Assembly (NCBI RefSeq): GCF_900113875.1
Contig: NZ_FORA01000001.1
Span: 1,301,925 to 1,365,924, forward strand
Direction of reading: 5' to 3'
Length of the DNA: 64,000 nucleotides
From: Jannaschia pohangensis
GTDB lineage: Bacteria; Pseudomonadota; Alphaproteobacteria; Rhodobacterales; Rhodobacteraceae
This document shows, one piece after another, positions 37,664-46,233 of the stretch (its first letter is position 1; every line of letters starts with the position of its first letter). The notes beneath the pieces are model-generated. The model saw only the letters and a program-made list of their open reading frames with translations. It was not told the DNA's origin and did no database searches. The translations under genes and the position numbers were made by a program.

Positions 37664-37692
37664 TGGTGCCGCTGAAGGGACTCGAACCCTTT
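37664..37692 (-). repeat. tRNA 3' fragment, probable attachment site (att) of the island
   Basis: Read on the minus strand this is the 3' end of a tRNA gene: T-stem AAGGG, loop TTCGAGT, T-stem CCCTT, acceptor strand CAGCGGC, discriminator A and CCA. The acceptor strand would pair with GCCGCTG, which suits tRNA-Leu. No D-arm, anticodon arm or 5' acceptor strand that pairs is found in the next 90 bases, so the gene is not complete. A 3' tRNA duplicate beside an integrase gene is the standard remnant left by site-specific integration; the intact tRNA should lie at the other end of the element. Confidence 0.75.
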
Positions 37693-37785
37693 CCCCTGTA
37701 GGCCCCCAGCCGATCCCGTAACGCCATATTTTATTGGAATTCTTGCGTCTCAATGTATCTAGGTATATCTCACCATCGCAGCCCC

Positions 37786-37809
37786 ATTGGGGGATAGATT
37801 GGGGGATAA
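37786..37809 (+). repeat. 12-bp tandem repeat between att and integrase
   Basis: Two adjacent copies, ATTGGGGGATAG and ATTGGGGGATAA, differ only in the last base and end just before the integrase ATG. They may be arm-type binding sites for the recombinase or excisionase. An upstream TTG within the first copy could also extend the integrase by eight residues. Confidence 0.6.
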
Positions 37810-37810
37810 A

Positions 37811-39007
37811 ATGAGGAGGCATTTGCTGACGGCGACGCGGATCAAGGCGTTGGAAATCGGGAAGGCTGAGGATGGCGCTGGCCTCCGCATCGTGAAGGGA
37901 AATCGAGCGTCCGGGCAATGGGTATGGCGATACACCGATCCCACGGGGCGACGGCGCGAGATGGGCCTAGGGTCCTGGCCGACCGTCTCGCTCGCAGCTG
38001 CACGAGACGCCCGTGATGGTTGGGCGGCGGTCCGGGCCGACGGGCGCGATCCAATTGCGGAGCGTCGGGTCGAGCAGCGCAAGGCTCGACAAACAGGTCG
38101 AACATTGGCTGAGGTCATGCAGGCTGCGTTCGACGCGCGGAAAGCCACCCTCCGAGACGAGGGCGAGGCAGGCCGATGGCTCTCTCCGCTCCAGGTGCAT
38201 GTCATCCCAGCCCTCGGCACTCGAGACATTGAGGGGCTGACCCAGGCCGACTTCGAGAGCGTTCTGCGCCCGATCTGGCACGATAAGGCAGCTGTGGCCA
38301 AGAAGGCCTATGGACGCCTGAGGATCGTGCTGCGTCATGGCGCTGCGCAGGGATACGAGGTGGACGCGAACGGCCTCCTGAACGCGCGTCATGTCCTCGG
38401 TACGCAGGAGACCACCGAGCAGAACATCCCGGCGATGGACTGGCGGCATGTGCCGAAGTTCTACGCGACACTCGGTGACGGGGCGACCGGGCATCTTGCG
38501 CTGCGGTTCCTCATGCTCACGAACGCCCGATCGCGGACCGTCCGCTTCGCTCGACTGGATCAGATCGAGGACGGTGTCTGGACGATTCCCGGCGAGGGGG
38601 ATGGTGCCCGGATGAAGGGCCTCAAGAAGCGGGTCGCGGACTTTCGTCTGCCTTTGTCGCTAGAAGCCCAGAAGGTCATCACCTTGGCTCGGCAGACCGC
38701 ACGGGACGGATGGCTGTTTCCCGGAACGACCCGGAGCAAGTCGCCGGTGATCAGTGATGCGACCATGACGAAGGTGTTGAAGGATCAGGATCTCGAGGCC
38801 CGACCGCACGGCTTTCGCAGTTCTTTCCGGACCTGGGCAGAAGACACCAATGCGGCCGACGATACGCTGGCGGAGATGTGCATGGCACATGCGACCGGCT
38901 CGAAGGTCAGCCGGGCGTATCGGCGGTCCGATCGGCTCGAAGCGCGGCGCGAGGTTATGGAGGCATGGTCGAACTGGGTGACTTCGGATCGCCGGGGTCA
39001 AAAATAG
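37811..39007 (+). CDS. P4-type tyrosine recombinase (integrase)
   Basis: 398 residues from the ATG at 37811. The N terminus (VWRYTDPTGRRREMGLGSWPTVSLAAAR) is the DUF4102-type arm-binding domain, followed by a core-binding domain (RTLAEVMQAAFDARKATL). The catalytic domain has the first Arg in LTNARSRTVRFARLDQI, HGFRSSFRTWAED (His and Arg) near residue 338, and MAHATGSKVSRAYRRSD carrying the second His and the nucleophilic Tyr near 367. It would catalyse integration and excision at the adjacent tRNA-derived att. The gene appears intact. Confidence 0.93.
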   Translation: MRRHLLTATRIKALEIGKAEDGAGLRIVKGNRASGQWVWRYTDPTGRRREMGLGSWPTVSLAAARDARDGWAAVRADGRDPIAERRVEQRKARQTGRTLAEVMQAAFDARKATLRDEGEAGRWLSPLQVHVIPALGTRDIEGLTQADFESVLRPIWHDKAAVAKKAYGRLRIVLRHGAAQGYEVDANGLLNARHVLGTQETTEQNIPAMDWRHVPKFYATLGDGATGHLALRFLMLTNARSRTVRFARLDQIEDGVWTIPGEGDGARMKGLKKRVADFRLPLSLEAQKVITLARQTARDGWLFPGTTRSKSPVISDATMTKVLKDQDLEARPHGFRSSFRTWAEDTNAADDTLAEMCMAHATGSKVSRAYRRSDRLEARREVMEAWSNWVTSDRRGQK

Positions 39008-39163
39008 ACCGCCAGGCGTCGATACTTGTGGATTACGGCGAACGCAGGCGGCGGAACGTCGTACATTCACCGCATGCAATCACAATGCGCGCCGGACATG
39101 AGGGAAGGGCGACCCAATACAAACCCGCCCGAACGCGAAGGGGCGAAGACAGGAAGCAGACAA

Positions 39164-39361
39164 ATGGAAAGCAGACAAATTGCCCCCCGCTTTGTTCGCA
39201 TCGCAGATGCGACGCAGATGTACTCTCTATCCCGCGCAACTTTCGACCGCGCCCTCGCCGGAGGTGACCTGACGCGATACAAGCGCGGCTCGGCTGTTTT
39301 GCTGGAAGTCGCGGAGTTGGATGCTTGGATCAGAGGCGAGCGGGAGACCCATCTAGAATGA
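39164..39361 (+). CDS. small excisionase-like helix-turn-helix protein
   Basis: 65 residues from the ATG at 39164, preceded by AGGA. The sequence FVRIADATQMYSLSRATFDRALAGG followed by LTRYKRGSAVLLEVAELDAWI fits the winged-helix HTH fold of excisionases and MerR-like DNA-binding proteins. It lies 156 bases after the integrase on the same strand and could be its recombination directionality factor. The frame extends upstream to 39026 but that part has no recognisable features. Confidence 0.65.
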   Translation: MESRQIAPRFVRIADATQMYSLSRATFDRALAGGDLTRYKRGSAVLLEVAELDAWIRGERETHLE

Positions 39362-39431
39362 TCGCGGCACGAGATCACAGCTTCATCGCTATGGCGACGT
39401 CACTATATAAGTCTCAATGATTGTCGATGCG

Positions 39432-40142
39432 TCAGTTTCTTAATGAAAGCACGGACACCGCAACAGACAGCCCAGCGGGTGCAGCGGTCCCGATGCCGAG
39501 GCCTCTTCGGGTGCCACTGGGTGAGACGATGTTGACCATGAAGGTGTGCCCCGAGGCCGGCGAGACCCATTGCTCGGGCAGGTCATTCTCGGACATCCCA
39601 ATAAGATCCAAGACGTCGCTCGGAGCAACCTCCGGCGAGATGCCAGTTCTCCCCGAATGGACGGTTGCGACCTTGCGCAGGTCGATGTCGACGCCCACCA
39701 GCCCTGTCACACGAATAAAGTCGTCAACGCGAACCAGCCGTCGCCCTTCACGTCTCCAGGTTCGGTATGCCGCAAGCTCGGCCGTACCACCACCAAGCCT
39801 CTCGATCAGCCGGTCGATCAGACCTGGGGCGGCGCTATTAAGATCGATCAAACCACCCACGTCGAGCAGCTCAACTTGCCTGTTTCCAAGCTCCACGACG
39901 CGGATATCGGCGTCCTCCATCTTCATCGATAGCGCCAGTCTCACGATATCCGCACCGGAGGCGTTCGCGACGATCAGGTCTCCCTCGACAGCCGATCGAA
40001 AGATCGTTGCTTGACGCGTCTGCATTGCGATGGTCGTGACCGCTGCGATCATGAGCAAGCCCATCAGCACAACGATGAGAGCAAAGCCTGATCTGAAGCC
40101 ATCGCGATCAGCAAGGCGTGCATTCGAGGCGGGGGCCAACAT
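39432..40142 (-). CDS. gspK: type II secretion minor pseudopilin GspK
   Basis: 236 residues. A short basic leader ends at Gly before FALIVVLMGLLMIAAVTTIA; the Glu found at position +5 in other pseudopilins is a hydrophobic residue here, as is usual for GspK. The large domain contains LLDVGGLIDLNSAAPGLIDRLIERLGG, which fits the GspK helical domain. GspK caps the pseudopilus tip with GspI and GspJ. It is on the same strand as gspJ but is separated from it by the inverted gspO-gspG pair. Confidence 0.8.
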   Translation of the reverse strand: MLAPASNARLADRDGFRSGFALIVVLMGLLMIAAVTTIAMQTRQATIFRSAVEGDLIVANASGADIVRLALSMKMEDADIRVVELGNRQVELLDVGGLIDLNSAAPGLIDRLIERLGGGTAELAAYRTWRREGRRLVRVDDFIRVTGLVGVDIDLRKVATVHSGRTGISPEVAPSDVLDLIGMSENDLPEQWVSPASGHTFMVNIVSPSGTRRGLGIGTAAPAGLSVAVSVLSLRN

Positions 40143-40191
40143 CAGTTTCGGCCTTCTGTACAGCGGCAGACCGTGAGCGCATACCTAAACA

Positions 40192-40740
40192 ATGATCTCT
40201 CGGCCTTCCGTTCAGTCCTTGGCGCTTCTAGCGCTACACTTGCTTGTGTACGGCACGATCTCATTTGCGACCGGTCTTCGAGATGGTTTGCCATTCACTC
40301 TCGCCCTAGCAGGTTTACTCATCTGGATCAGCGTCGTCGACTTTCGGCACTATATCATACCCGACCTCGCAGTATTGGGGCTCCTTCTGATCGGCGTGAT
40401 CATGATATGGCGACTTGACAGTCCATTGGCCGATCATTTCATCGGCGCGGTATTTTGGTCGACTGCATTCTTCTTCGTGGCGAAAGTTTTTTCAATCTAC
40501 AGAGGCTTTGAGGGTCTCGGTTTAGGTGACGTGAAGCTTGTGGCCGCGCTAGGCCTATGGCTAGGAATGCCCGGGATGATCGTGACGGTTTTCGCTGCGG
40601 CGCTAGGAGGGATCCTGGTGTTGATCGTGGGTCGTGTCCTCAAGCGGGCGAAAGAGCCGCTCGATGAAACCGCCATTGCGTTCGGTCCCTTCCTCTGCCT
40701 CTCTGCTTGGGCCGTTTGGTTACAGGGAGCAGCAGGATGA
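40192..40740 (+). CDS. gspO: prepilin leader peptidase, short form (GspO)
   Basis: 182 residues, mostly hydrophobic with about six helices. The two aspartates of type IV prepilin peptidases are in ISVVDFRHYIIPDL near residue 47 and GLGLGDVKLVAALGLWLG near 104. The cytoplasmic N-methylation domain of full-length PilD (with its CxxC pairs) is absent, so it cleaves leaders but probably does not methylate, as in the short peptidase forms. Its ATG lies only 49 bases from the divergent gspK start; its stop overlaps gspG. Confidence 0.85.
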   Translation: MISRPSVQSLALLALHLLVYGTISFATGLRDGLPFTLALAGLLIWISVVDFRHYIIPDLAVLGLLLIGVIMIWRLDSPLADHFIGAVFWSTAFFFVAKVFSIYRGFEGLGLGDVKLVAALGLWLGMPGMIVTVFAAALGGILVLIVGRVLKRAKEPLDETAIAFGPFLCLSAWAVWLQGAAG

Positions 40741-41168
40741 TTTCGCGCAAGGCAGTCACATGGAAAGGCAAATCCGGGGTCACGATCCTTGAGGTTCTTA
40801 TCGTCCTGTCGATCATCGCACTTATCGCTGCTGTCGCGGGGCCAAGGCTCGTCGGCTATCTCGGTCGAGCAAAGAGCGACACGGCGGCTCTCCAGATTGG
40901 CCAGATCGAAAGCGCGGTGCAGCTTTTTTACATCGACGTCGGGCGCTACCCTTCGGACAACGAAGGGCTCCAGGTTCTCTTGCAGGCACCCGCTGGCACC
41001 TCCGACTGGGACGGGCCCTATCTTCGCAAGCCGGAAGCCCTGATTGATCCTTGGGGCCGCGGCTATGTCTATGACGGGAACGGTGAGGGGACGGATTTTA
41101 CGATCAGGACGTTTGGGCGCGACGGACAACAGGGTGGTACGGGTGAGGACGCCGACCTTTCGTCGTGA
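40737..41168 (+). CDS. gspG: type II secretion major pseudopilin GspG
   Basis: 143 residues from the ATG at 40737 (ATGA overlap with gspO). A basic leader ends KSG|VTILEVLIVLSIIALIAAVAG, with the conserved Glu at +5. The downstream part has the GspG signature: ALQIGQIESAVQLFYIDVGR, YPSDNEGLQVLLQAP and a C-terminal DPWGRGYVYDG. GspG polymerises into the periplasmic pseudopilus that pushes substrates through GspD. Its TGA abuts the TCA of gspJ on the other strand with no intervening base. Confidence 0.93.
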   Translation: MISRKAVTWKGKSGVTILEVLIVLSIIALIAAVAGPRLVGYLGRAKSDTAALQIGQIESAVQLFYIDVGRYPSDNEGLQVLLQAPAGTSDWDGPYLRKPEALIDPWGRGYVYDGNGEGTDFTIRTFGRDGQQGGTGEDADLSS

Positions 41169-41753
41169 TCAGCCGCCGAGGTCCGGGCGGACGGTGAACT
41201 CAGGCCATCTCGGTCTGCTTCCTTCAGGAATCTCGATCCGGACCAGATCCGGGATGCCATCGTCGGCGGTCCATGTCGCCCGCCAGGCTGGCGGCTCTGC
41301 ATCGGCGTCGAAATAAGCGAATGCAGCATCGCCTCCATCCTCGGCCAAGGGGCCATCAAAGGTCTCCAGAACATCCCCATCATCATCGATCGCCTCGGCG
41401 CGCAGGATCAGAACCCCGCCGTTCATGACGACGGTCACCCGAAGCGCCGCGGCATCGGGAGCAAACGGAGTCGAGGCGAACGTCAGGAACGACATCTCCC
41501 GGGATTTTCCCTCGAACGCCTTTGGCAGCGACGTGACCAACGTTTGTGGCGCCGCTTGGGTCAGCCACCGTCGCAGTTGCACGCGCCGCGCGATGGCTGG
41601 TCCGTCCTCTTCAAGAATCATGCTGCGGTCGTGAGAGCGAAGAGATAGTTGAAGTGTCCCGGCAAGTGCCGTCGCGATCAACGCCATCATCGCCAGCGCG
41701 ATCATGGTCTCGAGAAGGGACATGCCGGGGCTGCCGCGCGTCCACATCTTCAC
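41169..41753 (-). CDS. gspJ: type II secretion minor pseudopilin GspJ
   Basis: 194 residues with the leader ending RGSPG|MSLLETMIALAMMALIATAL (Glu at +5) and the GspJ-like segment MILEEDGPAIARRVQLRRWL. The C-terminal domain is beta-rich (AWRATWTADDGIPDLVRIEI). It overlaps gspI by 4 bases upstream and ends stop-to-stop with gspG. Confidence 0.82.
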   Translation of the reverse strand: MKMWTRGSPGMSLLETMIALAMMALIATALAGTLQLSLRSHDRSMILEEDGPAIARRVQLRRWLTQAAPQTLVTSLPKAFEGKSREMSFLTFASTPFAPDAAALRVTVVMNGGVLILRAEAIDDDGDVLETFDGPLAEDGGDAAFAYFDADAEPPAWRATWTADDGIPDLVRIEIPEGSRPRWPEFTVRPDLGG

Positions 41754-42130
41754 GGGTTCAACCGGATTGTTGTCAGGCGGGCCAACGACGCGCCGGAAGC
41801 GTTGGAGACGGTGACCACGATGTCGACTGCGGCAATGTCAGGAAGCACTGCATTCGGGATGACATTGATCGCCACCGTCCAATCTCGGTAATTCTCTTGG
41901 GACGCACCGACGATAATCGGCTCCGAGATGCCAAGCCGCGCCATTCGGGACGCCGCATAGTCCAGCGCCAAGGTTCGATCCGCGTCATCAGCGGTTCGTT
42001 GCAGAAGCGTCGTCGTTCCGGGCAGAAGAACGGCGAGCACAGCAGCCATCACTGCGAAGGCGATCATCGTTTCCATGAGACTGTAGCCGGGCTGCCCGCC
42101 ACGCAAGATCCGTAGCCGTCGCAGCGTCAT
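41750..42130 (-). CDS. gspI: type II secretion minor pseudopilin GspI
   Basis: 126 residues. The leader ends RGGQPG|YSLMETMIAFAVMAAVLAVL with Glu at +5. The short globular part (LALDYAASRMARLG, YRDWTVAINVIP) matches GspI in size and pattern. GspI nucleates the pseudopilus tip complex. ATGA overlaps join it to gspH upstream and gspJ downstream. Confidence 0.82.
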   Translation of the reverse strand: MTLRRLRILRGGQPGYSLMETMIAFAVMAAVLAVLLPGTTTLLQRTADDADRTLALDYAASRMARLGISEPIIVGASQENYRDWTVAINVIPNAVLPDIAAVDIVVTVSNASGASLARLTTIRLNP

Positions 42131-42510
42131 TGCCGGTCCTCAAGGTGCAGAGTCCCCGTCAGAACGTCCCCAATCAGGACGAGATCGGTTCCACCGCCAA
42201 AGCAAAGGCGGACTTCATCCATCGTCCCGTCTGGATGAAATACCAGCGTTGGTCCGCCAGCATCCGCGCACTCTGTTCCGGCGATCTCGACTACCACTGT
42301 CACTCCCGAACGGACGGCACGCAGTCTTGCCGCGGCGGCCTCCCGTTGCACCTCTGCTGCCTGCCCCCGCGCGACCAGCAGAGGTGCTTCTCCCCCCAAT
42401 CCATTCGCCGCCAGACCTGCCAGCCCGGCCAGGATCGCCAGAACGATCAACATCTCGAAAAGCGAAACACCCGCATCGCCCGAGATCACAAATCTAAAGC
42501 GCGATGTCAT
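42127..42510 (-). CDS. gspH: type II secretion minor pseudopilin GspH
   Basis: 127 residues from the ATG at 42510; a GTG at 42528 would add six residues. The leader ends SGDAG|VSLFEMLIVLAILAGLAGLA with Glu at +5. The remainder (AAARLRAVRSGVTVVVEI, TLVFHPDGTMDEVRLCFGGG) fits the GspH/FimT domain. The start overlaps the end of gspF by 17 bases. Confidence 0.85.
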   Translation of the reverse strand: MTSRFRFVISGDAGVSLFEMLIVLAILAGLAGLAANGLGGEAPLLVARGQAAEVQREAAAARLRAVRSGVTVVVEIAGTECADAGGPTLVFHPDGTMDEVRLCFGGGTDLVLIGDVLTGTLHLEDRQ

Positions 42511-43702
42511 TGAGATCCATGATCGCACCGATCGTCGTCATCATAATGCCAGCCACCGTTCCGCCGATCAGGAGCGTAAGAAGAGGTGTCATCAATCGTA
42601 CGGCACCGGCAAGGCTGCGTTTTGTTTCCTCTGCCAGCGTCTCGGCCGCCGTCGCCACCGCTTCGCGAAGGCGGTCTCCTTCCTCCCCAACCTCGATCAT
42701 GAGGCGTGCCTTCTCGTCCAGCAGGTCGGCATTCGCAAAGGCTGCCCGCAGAGACGCGCCGTCTTCGATTCGTGCTCGAGTTTCTTCAAGCAGCTTTCGG
42801 AAAGGGGCGGTCCGAACGGAACCGGCAGCGGTGTCGAGGGCGACAGTCAGATGTGCCCCGCCAGTCAACATTATGCGAAACGCCTGAAGAAGGCGCAACG
42901 TCTCGAGGCGTCGTAGATAGTTGCCGATCAGCGGTGCTCGGACCAGAAGACCGAGAACTTTGTCCCGCAAGCGAAGCCAGAGAGCCAGGGATGCGCCAGT
43001 GGCGACAGCGATACCGGGCAGGATGAGGATCCAGCTCTCACGGAATGCATCACCCAAGCCAGCCATCACCACCAAAACGGCGGGGACTTCCATGTCCGAA
43101 CTCTCGAAGACCGGGAGCAAGGTCGGCGCGAGATAGAAAACAAGAACCGCCATCACCACGAACGCCATAAGGACCAGGATTGCCGGATAGACGAGCGCGG
43201 CGCGGATCTCTCGGGTCATTTGTAGATCGTGCGAAAACTGACTGGCGGCAGCCGACGCCGTCTCGCCCAGACGGTTTGCCCGATCTCCGACCGAGAGAAG
43301 GATCAAGAGCCGGGATGGCAAGCCATGATCGACCTCGCTCAGAGCCTGTTCCAGGGACTGACCATCCTCCAGGGCGCCGGCAAGCTCCTCCAGGCCGCGC
43401 CGGAGTGGGCGGTACTTGATCTGGCCTGCACAGAAGCGAAGGGAACGCGGCAGCGGAAGCTTCGCATCAAGCATGGTCGCCAGAACCGACAGGAATCTTT
43501 CCTGCTCCGCTAACGGAGCTTTGGCTTTCCCGAAGGACAGTTCGCGCGCCCACCAGGCTTCCGTCCTGCCCGCCCGAATGGTCAGGGGGACGAGGCCCTT
43601 TTGGGCCAGGCGATCGAGCGCCTGCGCTTCGTCAGGTGCCGTGAGGTCACCTGTCTTGCGGCACCCCATGGCGTCGAGCGCCTCGTATCGAAACGATCCC
43701 AA
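42494..43702 (-). CDS. gspF: type II secretion inner-membrane platform protein GspF
   Basis: 402 residues with two T2SSF domains (near 65-190 and 265-390) and three hydrophobic segments: YPAILVLMAFVVMAVLVFYL, ILILPGIAVATGASLALWL, and LLTLLIGGTVAGIMMTTIGA at the C terminus. Family motifs include LATMLDAKLPLPRSL and LETLRLLQAFRIMLTGGAHL. GspF is the polytopic core of the assembly platform and contacts the ATPase GspE. It lies 9 bases after the gspD stop. Confidence 0.93.
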   Translation of the reverse strand: MGSFRYEALDAMGCRKTGDLTAPDEAQALDRLAQKGLVPLTIRAGRTEAWWARELSFGKAKAPLAEQERFLSVLATMLDAKLPLPRSLRFCAGQIKYRPLRRGLEELAGALEDGQSLEQALSEVDHGLPSRLLILLSVGDRANRLGETASAAASQFSHDLQMTREIRAALVYPAILVLMAFVVMAVLVFYLAPTLLPVFESSDMEVPAVLVVMAGLGDAFRESWILILPGIAVATGASLALWLRLRDKVLGLLVRAPLIGNYLRRLETLRLLQAFRIMLTGGAHLTVALDTAAGSVRTAPFRKLLEETRARIEDGASLRAAFANADLLDEKARLMIEVGEEGDRLREAVATAAETLAEETKRSLAGAVRLMTPLLTLLIGGTVAGIMMTTIGAIMDLNDIAL

Positions 43703-43711
43703 GACCCGGCC

Positions 43712-45724
43712 TCAGGGTTGCCCGATACGGTGGCCGGTCGTCGGCACTGCGATGCCGGTCCGGATCAGGCCGTCCGCACCGCCAAGACGTCGCCGCAACT
43801 CCGTCGTCGTCGATCGGCTTTCGTGGCCATTCCGGATGACCCGTGGCGTGATCAGGATCAGGAGTTCGGTCTTCTGCACCCGGTCGCTCCGGTTCCGAAA
43901 CAGCGCGCCGACAACCGGAGCATCGCCAAGGCCGGGGACTTTCGAGTTCGTCCGGTTTCCCGACTCTTGAATCAAGCCACCCAGCGCGATCGTCTGTCCG
44001 TCGCCCACCACAACGGTCGTCTCGACGCGCCGTGTCGAAATTGTAGGGCTGTCGATCCCAGAAGTCGTCGTGCTCGAGACACTGCTGACCTCCTGTTCGA
44101 TGTCCAGAATGACCTGACCTGACGAAGACACGCGCGGCTCTACCTGAAGGATGATGCCGGTATCGCGAAACGAGATCGTGTTGACGACCGGGGCAGACAC
44201 GTCAGCCGTATCGACGACCTGCTGGGTCGCGATGGGTACTTCGTCGCCGATTTGGAGACGGGCTTCCTGATTGTCGAGAACCATGAGGCTCGGGGACGAG
44301 ACGACGTTCACATCCGTGACCGATGCCAGTGCGTTCAATGCGACTGACGCCGAGGATCCCTGAAAAACAAACGAAAGACCAGGGAAATTGGCACCGACCG
44401 ACCCCGACCCGCTATCGGTGAATGTTCCGCGCAGATCTCCGCTTTCGAAGAAGTACCGCAGACCGAAATCGAGTTCGTCATTCAGGCTTACCTCGGCAAT
44501 CGTTGCTTCCAACAGAACCTGAACGGGCGTGGAGTCGAGTTCGGAGATCAGACGGGAGAAACTCTCCTGTTCGCCATCGTTGCCCCAGACGATGATTGCA
44601 TTGCGTGTGTCATCTGCGACGACGCGGGCCTGACCATCGACCCCGAGGCCCTCTTCTTCCGAGACTTCCGCCAACATTTCACCCAGGATCGGAGCGAGAT
44701 CCTCAGCGCTGCGGTTCTGCATGTCGTACACGACCGGGCGGCGACGTGTTCCACCAGCGGTCCGATCCAGATCGCGGACCCATCGCTCTGCCTCGGCCAG
44801 ATAGCGGCTGCGCGAGGTAATCACGATAACGGCCCCGAGCCGTTTCGAGGGAACAAATGTAACCAGATTTTGAAGGCTTCCGCCCTCCTGGTTCTCAAAA
44901 ATGAGCCGCAATTCCTCGACCACGGCCTCCGGCTCGGCTGCGCGCAGTCGATACACGCCGACAGATTTCCCTTCCATGACGTCGACGTCGAAGAGATTGA
45001 TCGCCTCGAGGGCCGCGTCGATTTCCGTGCGGGTTCCCGAGACGAGTAGAATGTTGCGGTTCGGGATTGCCTGAAGGCGTAGTCCTTCACCGGCGATCGG
45101 CTCCAGCAGCCGGACCATCTCGGCTGTTGCGATGAATTGAAGTGGTACAGCAATCACATTGGTCCCGATCGGGCTTGCTTCCCCCGGCCTTGCGATCCGC
45201 TGCGCCGCTCCGGCGCGCGGCAAAATCGTAAAGAGGTCGTCGGAAACCTGAAGCGTCGCGTCGTTGATCTCGAGAACCGCTTGGAAAGTTTCAAGAAGTT
45301 CGCGCTCGGACAGGGGTCGGCTGGTTTGAAGCGTAAATGCTCCGCCCACACCCGGCTGGACGGTGTAAGTCTTCTTGAGGGCCGTTCCGAGAACGGCCCG
45401 CGCCGCCTCTTCAATCGGGACATCGACCAGATTGAGGGTGAAGGCTCCGTCTTCCGAGACGGAGATCGGATCGCGGTTCGGTCCTTCCGGCAGGTTGCTG
45501 AAGCGATCCGTTCCAAGGCGCCGCTGGCTACCCGTCGGTCCATCAAACGCGGCGCGGAAGCGATCGGCGGCGGAGTTTCCCCCGCTTTCACCACCTGGAA
45601 GATTGGCGAGAAGTGGCGATGTCCGTGATGCCTGTGGGTCGCCCCCAATACACCCGCTCAAAAAAGCGACCGCACTAAAGACAAGGAGGGCACGGCCCGG
45701 TCGTTGCAAGGACAATAAGGGCAT
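43712..45724 (-). CDS. gspD: type II secretion outer-membrane secretin GspD
   Basis: 670 residues. The signal peptide ends VFSAVAFLSGC|IGG, a lipobox, so the secretin itself may be a lipoprotein. N0/N1-N3 periplasmic domains follow (FTLNLVDVPIEEAARAVLGT; FIATAEMVRLLEPIAGEGLR; GKSVGVYRLRAAEPEAVVEE), then the secretin gate with NVVSSPSLMVLDNQEARLQI and GDEVPIATQQV, and near the end VVVGDGQTIALGGLIQE and LILITPRVIRNG. It forms the outer-membrane channel. Self-lipidation could replace a pilotin, none of which is seen here. It overlaps gspC by one base. Confidence 0.95.
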   Translation of the reverse strand: MPLLSLQRPGRALLVFSAVAFLSGCIGGDPQASRTSPLLANLPGGESGGNSAADRFRAAFDGPTGSQRRLGTDRFSNLPEGPNRDPISVSEDGAFTLNLVDVPIEEAARAVLGTALKKTYTVQPGVGGAFTLQTSRPLSERELLETFQAVLEINDATLQVSDDLFTILPRAGAAQRIARPGEASPIGTNVIAVPLQFIATAEMVRLLEPIAGEGLRLQAIPNRNILLVSGTRTEIDAALEAINLFDVDVMEGKSVGVYRLRAAEPEAVVEELRLIFENQEGGSLQNLVTFVPSKRLGAVIVITSRSRYLAEAERWVRDLDRTAGGTRRRPVVYDMQNRSAEDLAPILGEMLAEVSEEEGLGVDGQARVVADDTRNAIIVWGNDGEQESFSRLISELDSTPVQVLLEATIAEVSLNDELDFGLRYFFESGDLRGTFTDSGSGSVGANFPGLSFVFQGSSASVALNALASVTDVNVVSSPSLMVLDNQEARLQIGDEVPIATQQVVDTADVSAPVVNTISFRDTGIILQVEPRVSSSGQVILDIEQEVSSVSSTTTSGIDSPTISTRRVETTVVVGDGQTIALGGLIQESGNRTNSKVPGLGDAPVVGALFRNRSDRVQKTELLILITPRVIRNGHESRSTTTELRRRLGGADGLIRTGIAVPTTGHRIGQP

Positions 45725-46233
45725 CAGGGAAACATCTCCAGTCGCTGAACGGCGTCGCCGCGAGTCAATTCGATCCAGTCGGGGCCGATGGCCGTTAGGG
45801 TCCAGCCGGCAAGCGTGTCATCGAGGCGAAGCCAAGTGGAGGGGGCCGCATCGGGGGCCACGAGCACGCTGCTATCGTCGCCAGCGCCCATGACGCCAAG
45901 AATGCGCAACATAGGCAATTCTGGACGAAGGTCTTCGACGATCTCGACCTCCGGTTCCGGTTCCGGAGGCTCGGGCTCAGGGGTAGTGAGCACTGGACGT
46001 CGTGAGGGCTCGAACAAAGGGCGATCCGTGATCGACGCGTAGTAGACATCAGGGCGCTGACGCCGGCGCATGGTCACCAAGGGGCCCGGCGTGCCCGCGC
46101 CCTCGCCAACCGGTTCGGACATCGGATCCGCTGCGATTGACCGCGTTGAAACCACGGTTTCCCTAAGAAGGGCAACGGTTCCTGCTGCTCCAGCCAAGAG
46201 CAAGGCCGTCCCTATGCTGGCGAGGACCCGCAT
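45724..46233 (-). CDS. gspC: GspC-like type II secretion coupling protein
   Basis: 169 residues: one N-terminal helix (LASIGTALLLAGAAGTVALL), a linker with a proline/glutamate-rich stretch (PEPEPPEPEPEVEIVE), and a small beta domain (LRILGVMGAGDDSSVLVAPD, LDDTLAGWTLTAIGPDWIEL) resembling the homology region of GspC. No PDZ domain follows, so this is a short form; GspN is an alternative name for similar proteins. It should link the inner platform to the secretin. One-base overlaps with gspM and gspD show operon coupling. Confidence 0.7.
   Translation of the reverse strand: MRVLASIGTALLLAGAAGTVALLRETVVSTRSIAADPMSEPVGEGAGTPGPLVTMRRRQRPDVYYASITDRPLFEPSRRPVLTTPEPEPPEPEPEVEIVEDLRPELPMLRILGVMGAGDDSSVLVAPDAAPSTWLRLDDTLAGWTLTAIGPDWIELTRGDAVQRLEMFP

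Noticed and set aside
37664..37752. A complete tRNA-Leu gene on the minus strand
   Set aside because: Only the T-arm, acceptor 3' strand and CCA are convincing. The expected 5' strand GCCGCTG and paired anticodon and D stems are missing, although AGACGCAAGA is faintly D-loop-like.
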